From assembly GCA_023144715.1 (NCBI GenBank), contig JAGLFC010000124.1:1-6404 (forward strand): a DNA stretch of 6,404 nt, in the 5' to 3' direction. Positions within the stretch are counted from its first letter, which is position 1, and each line of letters starts with the position of its first letter. The DNA comes from Gammaproteobacteria bacterium (GTDB taxonomy: Bacteria; Pseudomonadota; Gammaproteobacteria; GRL18). The notes beneath the pieces are model-generated. The model was not told the DNA's origin, ran no database searches, and saw nothing but the letters and a program-made list of their open reading frames with translations. Shown piece by piece: positions 1-5,819 of this stretch. The position numbers and the translations under genes were made by a program.

Positions 1-283
1 GTGAGCTTTTTAATCTTGTGTGGTAGCGATCCACGTGAGCATGACATTTGATACATAATACCTGTAAATGATCGGCATGATTATTGTTCTTATCGCCATT
101 GATATGATGGGTATGTATAAATTTTCTATTTTCTTTATCTGCTTTATAATCACTATACATAAAAAATAGTTGGATAATTTTCACTTGGACAAAACTATCT
201 TTTGCATTTAAAAAGTTTGTGATAAAAGTTTCATCTTTTTTATGAAATTTTTTTATAATTTTTATCCAATCTTTTTGTGCCAC
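1..283 (-). CDS. HNH endonuclease, 3'-truncated by the window edge
   Basis: This is a reading frame of 94 complete codons that starts at GTG (283-281) and is still open at position 1, so the C-terminus lies outside the window. The HNH signature is clear: His59-His60 followed by INGDK, Asn66-Asn68, then LQVLC and a Cys77-x2-Cys80-His81 group, the usual beta-beta-alpha-metal nuclease fold. Residues 1-55 are a Lys-rich helical region I do not recognise. The start is fixed by an in-frame TAA directly upstream, by AAGGAG 5 bases before the GTG, and by the lack of any other start codon before Met42. HNH proteins of this kind cut DNA in restriction systems, phages and mobile elements; which applies here cannot be told. 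The neighbouring DNA is decayed, but this frame shows no damage in the part visible. The HNH assignment is firm; the biological role is unknown. Confidence 0.8.
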   Translation of the reverse strand, partial: MAQKDWIKIIKKFHKKDETFITNFLNAKDSFVQVKIIQLFFMYSDYKADKENRKFIHTHHINGDKNNNHADHLQVLCIKCHAHVDRYHTRLKSS

Positions 284-288
284 TTTTA

Positions 289-294
289 CTCCTT
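289..294 (-). promoter_or_regulatory. Ribosome binding site that decides the GTG start of the HNH gene
   Basis: AAGGAG lies 5 bases before the GTG at 283 on the minus strand. It is a near-perfect Shine-Dalgarno sequence and is the main reason for accepting a non-ATG start for the HNH gene. Confidence 0.75.
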
Positions 295-301
295 AATATT
301 T

Positions 302-332
302 AGCTTGTCATAAAAGCCTATCATAACAAGCT
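302..332. repeat. Imperfect inverted repeat upstream of the HNH gene
   Basis: AGCTTGT (302-308) is repeated inverted as ACAAGCT (326-332). One mismatch further in, AT (310-311) pairs with AT (323-324), leaving a loop of about 11 bases. It sits just upstream of the HNH ribosome binding site. There is no run of T on either side, so it does not look like an intrinsic terminator. It could be an operator or an RNA hairpin in the HNH leader, or chance in AT-rich DNA. Confidence 0.35.
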
Positions 333-402
333 TCTATATCATATCCTCTTCAAAAGCAATAATCTCACTTACTATTTTATCAAAAATTCTCAAAGAAAGT
401 GA

Positions 403-808
403 ATTGAGTGCAGAGTAGAATTTAATTATGGCGAGATAAAAAAGCTCTTGTCATCTTGTCAAAATGAATTAAATATTCTGGAAAATAAACTGTCTGATCG
501 TGGTGGTGCTTGAGCAAAAACTCGGGATCAGGAAATTATCCAACAAGCGGATTTATCAGAAGAAAAAGATCAGCTTGAGTCACAACTAAAAAAGCTAATT
601 TTTGGTGCTTTTCCATTATCTTTAGTGGGTGTTTATAAGGAGGCTAAAACAAAATTAAACAATTCTTGTGAACACATTCACGCTCATATATAAGGCACTC
701 AACCATTCATTAGCTCAGTTGCTGAATAAAAATACTTATTAGCAGGTATTAACCGCTATTAAAGAGGAATTTTCTAAAGATAATAGTATTCTAAATGGCA
801 GGGACTAA
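403..808 (+). pseudogene. Decayed DndD-like / SMC-type ATPase fragment
   Basis: Frame +1 reads from 403 to 690 with a single TGA at 511-513 and ends at TAA 691-693. Similar helical coding sequence then resumes in frame +2 from about 698, with a TAG at 740-742 and a TAA at 806-808. The readable pieces include KLSDRGGA, then after the stop AKTRDQEI, a Glu/Lys/Gln-rich heptad stretch, and FGAFPLSLV. That order (a GG-x-aromatic-A-x-x-R turn, a coiled coil, then a G-x-x-P-hydrophobic segment) is what I remember from DndD, the SMC-like ATPase of DNA phosphorothioation systems, and from related ATPases. No Walker A or B motif is present, so only a central slice remains. The stops and frame change mean it is not functional. 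The family match is from memory and is moderately sure; that it is a broken coding region is more secure. Confidence 0.5.
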
Positions 809-865
809 ATTTCATCATAGTAAAAGAGGATTTTCAAGAAAGTATGGAATTTTATAAAGGATAAA

Positions 866-966
866 CCCTGTCAGCCACACCCCGGCACATGAACTGACCG
901 CTACAGTTGCTTCCTTCCGGATCTGGCTGAGTTAACGGTCTATCATTGCGAAGGGACCAACAGAGA
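866..966 (-). ncRNA. ffs: 4.5S signal recognition particle RNA (bacterial small SRP RNA)
   Basis: Read on the minus strand, the segment begins CTCTGTTGGT, carries the conserved apical block CCGGAAGGAAGCA (920-908, with the GGAA tetraloop at 918-915) and returns through GTGCCGGGGTGTGGCTGACA to CAGGG. This matches the E. coli 4.5S RNA in order and spacing, as one long hairpin of about 100 bases without an Alu domain. CTCTG at the 5' end pairs with CAGGG at the 3' end, which sets the approximate ends; exact processing sites cannot be read. The RNA binds Ffh and with FtsY targets membrane proteins to the translocon during translation. It lies just upstream of the dnaX group but is transcribed away from it. 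I recall ffs near dnaX in Pseudomonas, so the neighbourhood looks conserved. Confidence 0.93.
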
Positions 967-972
967 ACGCGT

Positions 973-978
973 AGTATA
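973..978 (-). promoter_or_regulatory. Probable -10 box of the ffs promoter
   Basis: TATACT on the minus strand ends 6-7 bases before the predicted 5' end of the 4.5S RNA (about 966). Between them is ACGCGTT, partly GC-rich, as seen at growth-rate-controlled stable RNA promoters. No good -35 box is found at 16-18 bases spacing (AGCATA at 17), so the call rests on the -10 and its position. Confidence 0.45.
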
Positions 979-1049
979 CACTGATTATTAAATATTATGC
1001 TAGTCATTTATAATAAAAATATTTATATTCATTTAATTTGTCCAAAAAA

Positions 1050-1058
1050 TGCTATAGT
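1050..1058 (+). promoter_or_regulatory. Extended -10 promoter for the small membrane protein gene
   Basis: TGCTATAGT is a good extended -10 element (TGn followed by TATAGT) about 30 bases before the ATG at 1089. The -35 region is poor, which extended -10 promoters tolerate. Transcription would start near 1065. It may also feed dnaX, since no clear terminator is seen after the small gene. Confidence 0.5.
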
Positions 1059-1088
1059 TAATACTTAATTTTAAATTTTGGAGATCTC

Positions 1089-1313
1089 ATGACACAACTT
1101 AGAGAAATGGTTATTGATAATGCTACTGAGCATAACGATAAGCAAAAAACACAAGATAAAGCTATGTTATTTATCACTCTTGCTATTTATTTTCTCAGTG
1201 CAGGTATTCTTATGGAATATGTCAGTACTGCTGTATTATTAAAAATTTTAGGCTTTATGCTCTGCTCTCAAGCTTTTTATTTTTTATGGAAAAGTCAGTC
1301 ATTCAATTCATGA
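1089..1313 (+). CDS. Small protein with two predicted membrane segments, function unknown
   Basis: A protein of 74 residues that I do not recognise. Residues 1-24 are polar and charged. Two hydrophobic stretches follow, at about 25-42 and 45-67, separated by a short Glu-Tyr turn, so a membrane hairpin is likely. There is no signal peptidase site, metal motif or enzyme motif; the single Cys59 lies in the second helix. The ATG is supported by GGAG at 1080-1083, 5 bases upstream, and by the extended -10 box at 1050-1058. Promoter, ribosome binding site and a sensible membrane profile make it a credible real gene despite its size. It lies between ffs and dnaX, 71 bases before the dnaX frame opens, and may be co-transcribed with dnaX. 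Nothing in the sequence links it to replication. Confidence 0.68.
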   Translation: MTQLREMVIDNATEHNDKQKTQDKAMLFITLAIYFLSAGILMEYVSTAVLLKILGFMLCSQAFYFLWKSQSFNS

Positions 1314-1382
1314 TTTGCCCTATAAAAAATAAATAAAATCTGAAAATAAATTTTCCTCAAAAGCAGCTTGTTTAGTTAAATT

Positions 1383-1385
1383 GGA
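1383..1385 (+). promoter_or_regulatory. Ribosome binding site that favours the second ATG of dnaX
   Basis: GGA at 1383-1385 stands 5 bases before the ATG at 1391. The first ATG at 1385 overlaps this GGA and has no Shine-Dalgarno sequence of its own. Starting at 1391 also gives the N-terminus MKYQVLARK, which matches the family start MSYQVLARK. Confidence 0.5.
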
Positions 1386-1390
1386 TGATA

Positions 1391-3199
1391 ATGAAATATC
1401 AGGTACTGGCTCGAAAATACCGCCCTAAAACGTTTGCCTCTATGATGGGACAAGAACATGTGCTTAAAGCATTAAGCAATGCTTTAGACAGTGGTCGTTT
1501 GCATCATGCTTATCTCTTTACAGGCACTCGTGGTGTGGGTAAAACAACCGTGGCGCGCGTATTAGCAAAATCACTTAATTGTGAGCAAGGCGTGAGTGCC
1601 TCACCCTGCGGTGTGTGCGATACCTGTCAAGAAATTGATCAGGGGCGTTTTATTGATTTAATTGAAGTGGATGCTGCTTCCAAAACAAAAGTAGAAGACA
1701 CTCGAGAATTATTAGACAATGTCCAATATGCCCCAACTCGTGGACGTTTTAAAATTTACCTAATTGATGAAGTACACATGTTATCAGGGCATAGTTTTAA
1801 TGCCTTACTTAAAACTTTAGAAGAACCACCACCACACGCTAAATTTTTACTGGCCACCACTGATCCACAAAAACTACCTGTGACAATTTTATCACGTTGT
1901 TTGCAATTTAATCTCAAAAGTTTAACAATTGAACAAATTGAGCAACAATTAGAGTTTGTACTGAATGCCGAAAAAATTTCTTTTGATAAAACCGTACTCA
2001 AACCATTAGCAATTGCCGCCGATGGTTCGATGCGTGATGGTTTGAGTTTATTGGATCAAGCTATAGCCTATAGTAATGGGTTGCCCAATTTAGCTGATAT
2101 TGAAGCCATGTTGGGCAGTGTACAAACGAGTCGAATTTTTGCTTTATTAGAGGCCCTAGCAAATGCTGATGGTCGTCAACTGATCGAACAAACCCGAGTG
2201 TTAACAAGACAAGGTATTGATGTAACAACCCTATTAGCTGAATTAATTAATACCTTACAGCGCGTCGCATTGTGTCAAATGGTGCCTGATATTATTGATG
2301 ATAGCCTCGGTGATCAGATTGGTATTGAAAAAACAGCACAACTAATTTCTCCTGAAGATATTCAACTATATTATCAAATTGCCCTCAATGGTCGTAAAGA
2401 TCTGCCCTATTCTCCTCAGCCACAAAGTGGTTTTGAAATGATTTTATTGCGAATGCTTGCCTTTAAACCTGACTCTTTACCTGAAAAAAAAATACCTCTA
2501 AAACCAAACACTCAATCAGCACCTGTAAAAACGCACAAAGTAGAGGCAAAAGCACCTATTGATGATTATGAATTGCCTCCTATAGATACCTATAATCAAA
2601 CAAATCATGAACCACTATCTGCGGTGCAAGATTATTCAATTAAAGAGCCATTAGTCAGTAAAAAATCACCTAAAATTAAAGAGAATTTATCTTCTAATAC
2701 TAAGCCATCCGCTCAAATTGTGCCGTTATTTAATAAACACCCACCTTCTGATAAAAAAGAAACAACACCGCTCAATAATATAGAAAAATGCTCTGATTTA
2801 GCAGATTACTGGCACGATATAATTGAACATTCAGAATTAATGGGACTGGAACAACAATTAGCTAAACATTGTGCTTTGCTTAATAAAACGGAGCATAATA
2901 ATGAATTGTTATTAGAATTATCCTTGCAATCAGTGCATAAGCATTTGCTCAATGATAAAATAAAACCGCGTTTGATTGACGCTTTACAAAAAATCACCCA
3001 GCAGAACATTAAAATAAATATTAATGAGTGTCAAAGCCATTCTGAAAAAGCGTTAGATACACCCAGAATGCGTGAAATTCATGATGCTAAGGTACTACAA
3101 GAACAAGCAGAAGCCTCCATTATAAATGACTCCAAAGTACAAATGATGGTCAATGGTTTTACAGCAAAAGTAATAATAGAATCAATCAAACCTATTTAA
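1391..3199 (+). CDS. dnaX: DNA polymerase III subunits tau/gamma (clamp loader ATPase)
   Basis: DnaX is the ATPase of the clamp loader, which places the beta clamp on primed DNA; its long tau form also holds the polymerase cores and the DnaB helicase together. Numbered from the ATG at 1391 (602 residues), the key sites fall where they do in E. coli: Walker [10 protein letters not shown] at 45-53, zinc cysteines 64, 73, 76 and 79, Walker B with DEVH at 126-129, sensor 1 region LLATTD at about 153-158 and the SRC arginine finger at 168-170. The AAA+ and lid domains are followed by the collar domain, ending near residue 363. A variable Lys/Pro-rich linker comes next (about 365-460), then a tau-specific C-terminus ending ESIKPI, similar to gammaproteobacterial relatives. 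An in-frame ATG lies 6 bases upstream at 1385 but has a weaker start context. A run of nine A at 2484-2492, right after the collar domain, may yield a short gamma form. ybaB follows after 35 bases. Confidence 0.97.
   Translation: MKYQVLARKYRPKTFASMMGQEHVLKALSNALDSGRLHHAYLFTGTRGVGKTTVARVLAKSLNCEQGVSASPCGVCDTCQEIDQGRFIDLIEVDAASKTKVEDTRELLDNVQYAPTRGRFKIYLIDEVHMLSGHSFNALLKTLEEPPPHAKFLLATTDPQKLPVTILSRCLQFNLKSLTIEQIEQQLEFVLNAEKISFDKTVLKPLAIAADGSMRDGLSLLDQAIAYSNGLPNLADIEAMLGSVQTSRIFALLEALANADGRQLIEQTRVLTRQGIDVTTLLAELINTLQRVALCQMVPDIIDDSLGDQIGIEKTAQLISPEDIQLYYQIALNGRKDLPYSPQPQSGFEMILLRMLAFKPDSLPEKKIPLKPNTQSAPVKTHKVEAKAPIDDYELPPIDTYNQTNHEPLSAVQDYSIKEPLVSKKSPKIKENLSSNTKPSAQIVPLFNKHPPSDKKETTPLNNIEKCSDLADYWHDIIEHSELMGLEQQLAKHCALLNKTEHNNELLLELSLQSVHKHLLNDKIKPRLIDALQKITQQNIKININECQSHSEKALDTPRMREIHDAKVLQEQAEASIINDSKVQMMVNGFTAKVIIESIKPI
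2484..2492 (+). promoter_or_regulatory. A9 slippage site in dnaX, candidate source of the gamma subunit
   Basis: Nine A in a row are read as GAA AAA AAA ATA at the end of the collar domain (Glu365 onward). A shift to the -1 frame adds 23 codons and stops at TGA 2560-2562, giving about 390 residues. A shift to the +1 frame stops at TAA 2499-2501, giving about 369 residues. Both products would keep the three clamp-loader domains and lose the tau part, as the gamma subunit does. In Thermus thermophilus a run of nine A in dnaX is known to work by transcriptional slippage; E. coli uses a ribosomal -1 shift at A AAA AAG. CCTCTA (2495-2500) can pair with TAGAGG (2541-2546), but the 40-base loop makes this a weak stem. 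Confidence 0.5.
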
Positions 3200-3234
3200 T
3201 AATAATCACTCATATAACCAAAGAAGGAAACACA

Positions 3235-3555
3235 ATGAAAGGTGCTTTAGGTGGCTTAATGAAACAAGCTCAAAAAATGCAAGATGATATGAAACATGCT
3301 CAGGCAGAATTGGCCGATGCTGAAGTCACAGGACAATCAGGCGGTGGTATGGTCTCTGTGGTGATGACAGGTCGTCATGATATTCGTAAAGTATCTATTG
3401 ATGACACTATGATGGATGATAAAGAAATGCTTGAAGATTTAGTGGCTGCTGCGGTCAATGATGCAGTACGTCAAATTGAGTCGGTATCAAAAGACAAAAT
3501 GTCAGGTATGACCGATGGTTTAAACTTACCACCGGGCTTTAAACTGCCCTTTTAA
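3235..3555 (+). CDS. ybaB: YbaB/EbfC family nucleoid-associated DNA-binding protein
   Basis: A protein of 106 residues, the usual length for the family. YbaB/EbfC forms a tweezer-like dimer that binds DNA and is counted among nucleoid-associated proteins. Visible family marks are the N-terminal [11 protein letters not shown] helix, the central segment with [15 protein letters not shown] and KVSIDD (about 36-57), the acidic [16 protein letters not shown] helix (about 62-77) and the C-terminal [12 protein letters not shown]. The start is supported by AAGGA at 3224-3228, 6 bases before the ATG. It sits between dnaX and recR, 35 bases after the first and 15 before the second, the very common bacterial arrangement, and is almost certainly co-transcribed with them. 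Confidence 0.95.
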   Translation: MKGALGGLMKQAQKMQDDMKHAQAELADAEVTGQSGGGMVSVVMTGRHDIRKVSIDDTMMDDKEMLEDLVAAAVNDAVRQIESVSKDKMSGMTDGLNLPPGFKLPF

Positions 3556-3570
3556 GCGTATGTAATTATT

Positions 3571-4170
3571 ATGTCTCATTCCCCTCTTATCAAACAATTG
3601 ATTGATAGCTTGTGTAGCCTACCCAGTGTAGGAGCAAAATCAGCACAACGTATGGCGTATCATTTGCTTGAACGTGATAGAAATAGTGCAAGACGTTTGT
3701 CTCATGCACTGTATCAAGCAGCACAACAAGTCGGGCATTGCCAAACTTGCCGTATTTTAACGGAATTTGAACACTGTGATATTTGCCAATCAGACAAACG
3801 TGATGAACAAATACTCTGTGTAGTGGAAACCCCTTCAGATGTCTATGCCATAGAGCAATCAGCTTCTTATCAGGGCAAGTATTTTGTCTTAATGGGGCAT
3901 TTATCACCCTTGAATGGTATTGGTCCTCAAGAACTTCATCTTGATGTACTCAAAAAAAGAGTGCAATCAGAGCCTATTAATGAAGTCATTTTAGCCACAA
4001 ATACCACGGTTGAAGGGGAAGCAACTGCCTATTATATTGTAGAAATGCTGAAACCCTTCACCTCAAATATTACCCGTATTGCTCATGGTGTTCCTTTAGG
4101 GGGAGAGTTAGAATATATTGATCGCTCAACCTTAGGTCATGCCCTTAATGGGCGAAAAAGTTTTAGTTAA
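3571..4170 (+). CDS. recR: Recombination mediator protein RecR
   Basis: RecR works with RecO (and RecF) to load RecA on gapped single-stranded DNA covered by SSB. The 199 residues are standard length. The domains come in the expected order: a helix-hairpin-helix around LPSVGAKSAQRMA (17-29), a zinc finger with Cys57, Cys60, Cys69 and Cys72, a Toprim domain opening at CVVETPSD with Glu85, and the C-terminal HGVPLGGELEYID segment. All key residues are present. No clear Shine-Dalgarno sequence precedes the ATG, while the ybaB stop is only 15 bases upstream, so translation may depend on coupling to ybaB. It is the last gene of the dnaX group and meets ppx head-on, with 4 bases between the two stop codons and no room for a terminator in the gap. 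Confidence 0.97.
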   Translation: MSHSPLIKQLIDSLCSLPSVGAKSAQRMAYHLLERDRNSARRLSHALYQAAQQVGHCQTCRILTEFEHCDICQSDKRDEQILCVVETPSDVYAIEQSASYQGKYFVLMGHLSPLNGIGPQELHLDVLKKRVQSEPINEVILATNTTVEGEATAYYIVEMLKPFTSNITRIAHGVPLGGELEYIDRSTLGHALNGRKSFS

Positions 4171-4174
4171 ACGA

Positions 4175-5722
4175 TTATTTAAACGCAAGGCTAAATTTCA
4201 CCTCTTTTAAATAATCCGCTTCTTGCTGTAAATCAACTAATGTTAATGGATGTTTTTTAAAGAACTCTTTTGGAAATTGTAAGGTAATCGCCTGATCTTT
4301 GGCAGATGCTTGAATCTTAGGTAATGTTTTTTCACTGCGATCTCGATGCAATAAAATACTCAGTCGTAATAATATGGCTAAATATTTAATAGATTGTACA
4401 CATTCTTTAGGCAAGGTTTTAAAACTTTTTTTAGGAAATTTTCTTCTTTGTGCACTGATTAACAATGCCAATTGATGTTGCTCACGACGAGAAAAACCCG
4501 GTAAATCAGAATTTTCTAACACATAGGCACCATGCTTATGGTATTGATTATGAGCAATGGATAAGCCAATTTCATGCAATAGTGCCACCCATTGTAACGT
4601 ATATTCACTATTAAATTGCTCAATAGACCACTGTTGTTGCACCTGCTGATATAAATGCAATAAAGTTGCTTCAACGGCTTTGGCTTGCTGAGTATCCACA
4701 TGATATTGTTTGAGTAGATGATTAATGGTTCTCTGACGCACATCCTCATGGCTTAAACGCCCTTGAAGATCATAAATAACGCCTTCACGCAAAGCACTAT
4801 CAGACACATTCATGGCACTGATTTTGAGTACTTTAAATGCCCCATACAGTACCGCAACTCCACCACAAAATATGGCTTGACGTTCACTATTAAGACCGTC
4901 TAGTTCAAGCATATCAATTTCTTTTTGCTTGATCATTTCTTTGATCAACCAGTGTAAGCCTTTTTGAGTAATACCAGGAAATGGATCACTGGTATTTTTG
5001 CTATCATGATAGGCACGGAGTACTTTACCAATAGCTTTAATTGTACCTGAAGCACCTGTTGCATACGTCCAGCCGACATTTCTATAGGTATTTTTTATCG
5101 TTTGTAATTCTAAACGTGCATACAATTCAGCAATTTTAAAGTTGTTATCATTAAGCTTACCATCGGCAAAGGCTTTAAGCGTCATACTGACACACCCCAT
5201 GTGTAAACTTTCGGTATAACTCGGACTAAAACCTTTACCAATAATAAATTCTGTACTACCTCCACCAATATCAATGACCAAACGATTATCGGTATTTTCA
5301 GATTGACTATGTGCCACACCAAGATAAATTAAACGTGCTTCTTCACGTCCAGCAATTACTTCAATAGAATGCCCCAACATTTTTTCTGCTTGTTTAATAA
5401 AATGATGACCATTTTTAGCTTTACGTAGAGTATTTGTACCCACAATACGAATATTTTGAGCAGATATATTATTTAATCGTTGTCCAAAACGAGCCAAACA
5501 ATCCAGCCCTTTTTGTTGTGCAACGTCAGACAATCGTCCTTTTTTATCCAACCCAGAAGCCAGTCTCACCATTTCTTTCATACGGTCAATAATGAGCAAT
5601 TGATCATTTTTTAGCTCCGCAACAATAAGATGAAAACTGTTTGAACCCAGATCAATAGCCGCAAAAATTTCTTTTTGTTGATTAGCATTAGATGCTATAG
5701 GTTTATGAATAGTGTCTGTCAT
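4175..5722 (-). CDS. ppx: Exopolyphosphatase, Ppx/GppA family
   Basis: Ppx removes terminal phosphates from inorganic polyphosphate; the related GppA hydrolyses pppGpp. The 515 residues match the length of E. coli Ppx (513) and align along the whole chain. The ASKHA phosphate-binding loops are AIDLGSNSFHL (22-32) and VIDIGGGSTEF (149-159). GTNTLR (95-100) and AGREEARLI (124-132) lie between, where the Glu127-Glu128 pair corresponds to the catalytic glutamate region of E. coli Ppx. GASGTIKA and LREGV follow. The C-terminal half carries the HD-like domain with LLHEIGLSIAHNQYHKHGAY and LENSDLPGFSRREQHQ. The full-length C-terminal region favours Ppx over GppA, though sequence alone cannot fix the substrate. 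The ATG has only a weak AGG about 10 bases upstream. A -10-like box lies at 5739-5744, so it may have its own promoter rather than depend on tcdA. Confidence 0.93.
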   Translation of the reverse strand: MTDTIHKPIASNANQQKEIFAAIDLGSNSFHLIVAELKNDQLLIIDRMKEMVRLASGLDKKGRLSDVAQQKGLDCLARFGQRLNNISAQNIRIVGTNTLRKAKNGHHFIKQAEKMLGHSIEVIAGREEARLIYLGVAHSQSENTDNRLVIDIGGGSTEFIIGKGFSPSYTESLHMGCVSMTLKAFADGKLNDNNFKIAELYARLELQTIKNTYRNVGWTYATGASGTIKAIGKVLRAYHDSKNTSDPFPGITQKGLHWLIKEMIKQKEIDMLELDGLNSERQAIFCGGVAVLYGAFKVLKISAMNVSDSALREGVIYDLQGRLSHEDVRQRTINHLLKQYHVDTQQAKAVEATLLHLYQQVQQQWSIEQFNSEYTLQWVALLHEIGLSIAHNQYHKHGAYVLENSDLPGFSRREQHQLALLISAQRRKFPKKSFKTLPKECVQSIKYLAILLRLSILLHRDRSEKTLPKIQASAKDQAITLQFPKEFFKKHPLTLVDLQQEADYLKEVKFSLAFK

Positions 5723-5738
5723 GTCAATACGACCTTGT

Positions 5739-5744
5739 ATAATA
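5739..5744 (-). promoter_or_regulatory. Possible -10 box for ppx
   Basis: TATTAT on the minus strand, about 17 bases before the ppx ATG, would give a very short leader starting near 5732. The -35 region (TTAATT or TAATTT, spacing 17-18) is weak. The surroundings are very AT-rich, so chance matches are likely. Confidence 0.3.
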
Positions 5745-5819
5745 TATGTAAAGGCTTATAAAATTAAAAAATTTATTTTATGAAACGTTAAAGCAGAAAT
5801 TAATAGCAATAAAGAGTCA

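Larger units (their letters stand above)
284..860. other. Stretch without an intact gene between the HNH gene and ffs
   Basis: About 580 bases with no complete reading frame. It holds the inverted repeat at 302-332, the broken DndD-like fragment at 403-808 and an interrupted minus-strand frame (450-286). I see nothing recognisable from 809 to 860: no transposase, no tRNA and no direct repeats of note. Confidence 0.6.

Noticed and set aside
709..725. TAGCTCAGTTG, like the D-arm of a tRNA
   Set aside because: No acceptor stem, anticodon arm or T-arm (GGTTCGA-type) sequence is found at the right distances. The words fit the coding-like frame of the DndD-like remnant instead.
1315..1320. TTGCCC as a -35 box for a dnaX promoter
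   Set aside because: No acceptable -10 box lies 16-18 bases downstream (ATCTGA at the expected place), so a dedicated dnaX promoter cannot be supported here.
1756..2001. Minus-strand open frame of 81 codons inside dnaX
   Set aside because: It is antisense to the conserved AAA+ region, has no ribosome binding site or recognisable domain, and its Cys/Ser-rich composition is typical of an antisense shadow.
3590..3907. Minus-strand open frame of 105 codons inside recR
   Set aside because: It is wholly antisense to the well-supported recR gene and shows no recognisable domain.
5758..5781. AT-only inverted repeat (ATAAAAT / ATTTTAT) between tcdA and ppx as a terminator
   Set aside because: The stem is 7 base pairs without any G or C, in a region that is almost all A and T. 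It would be unstable and is expected by chance.
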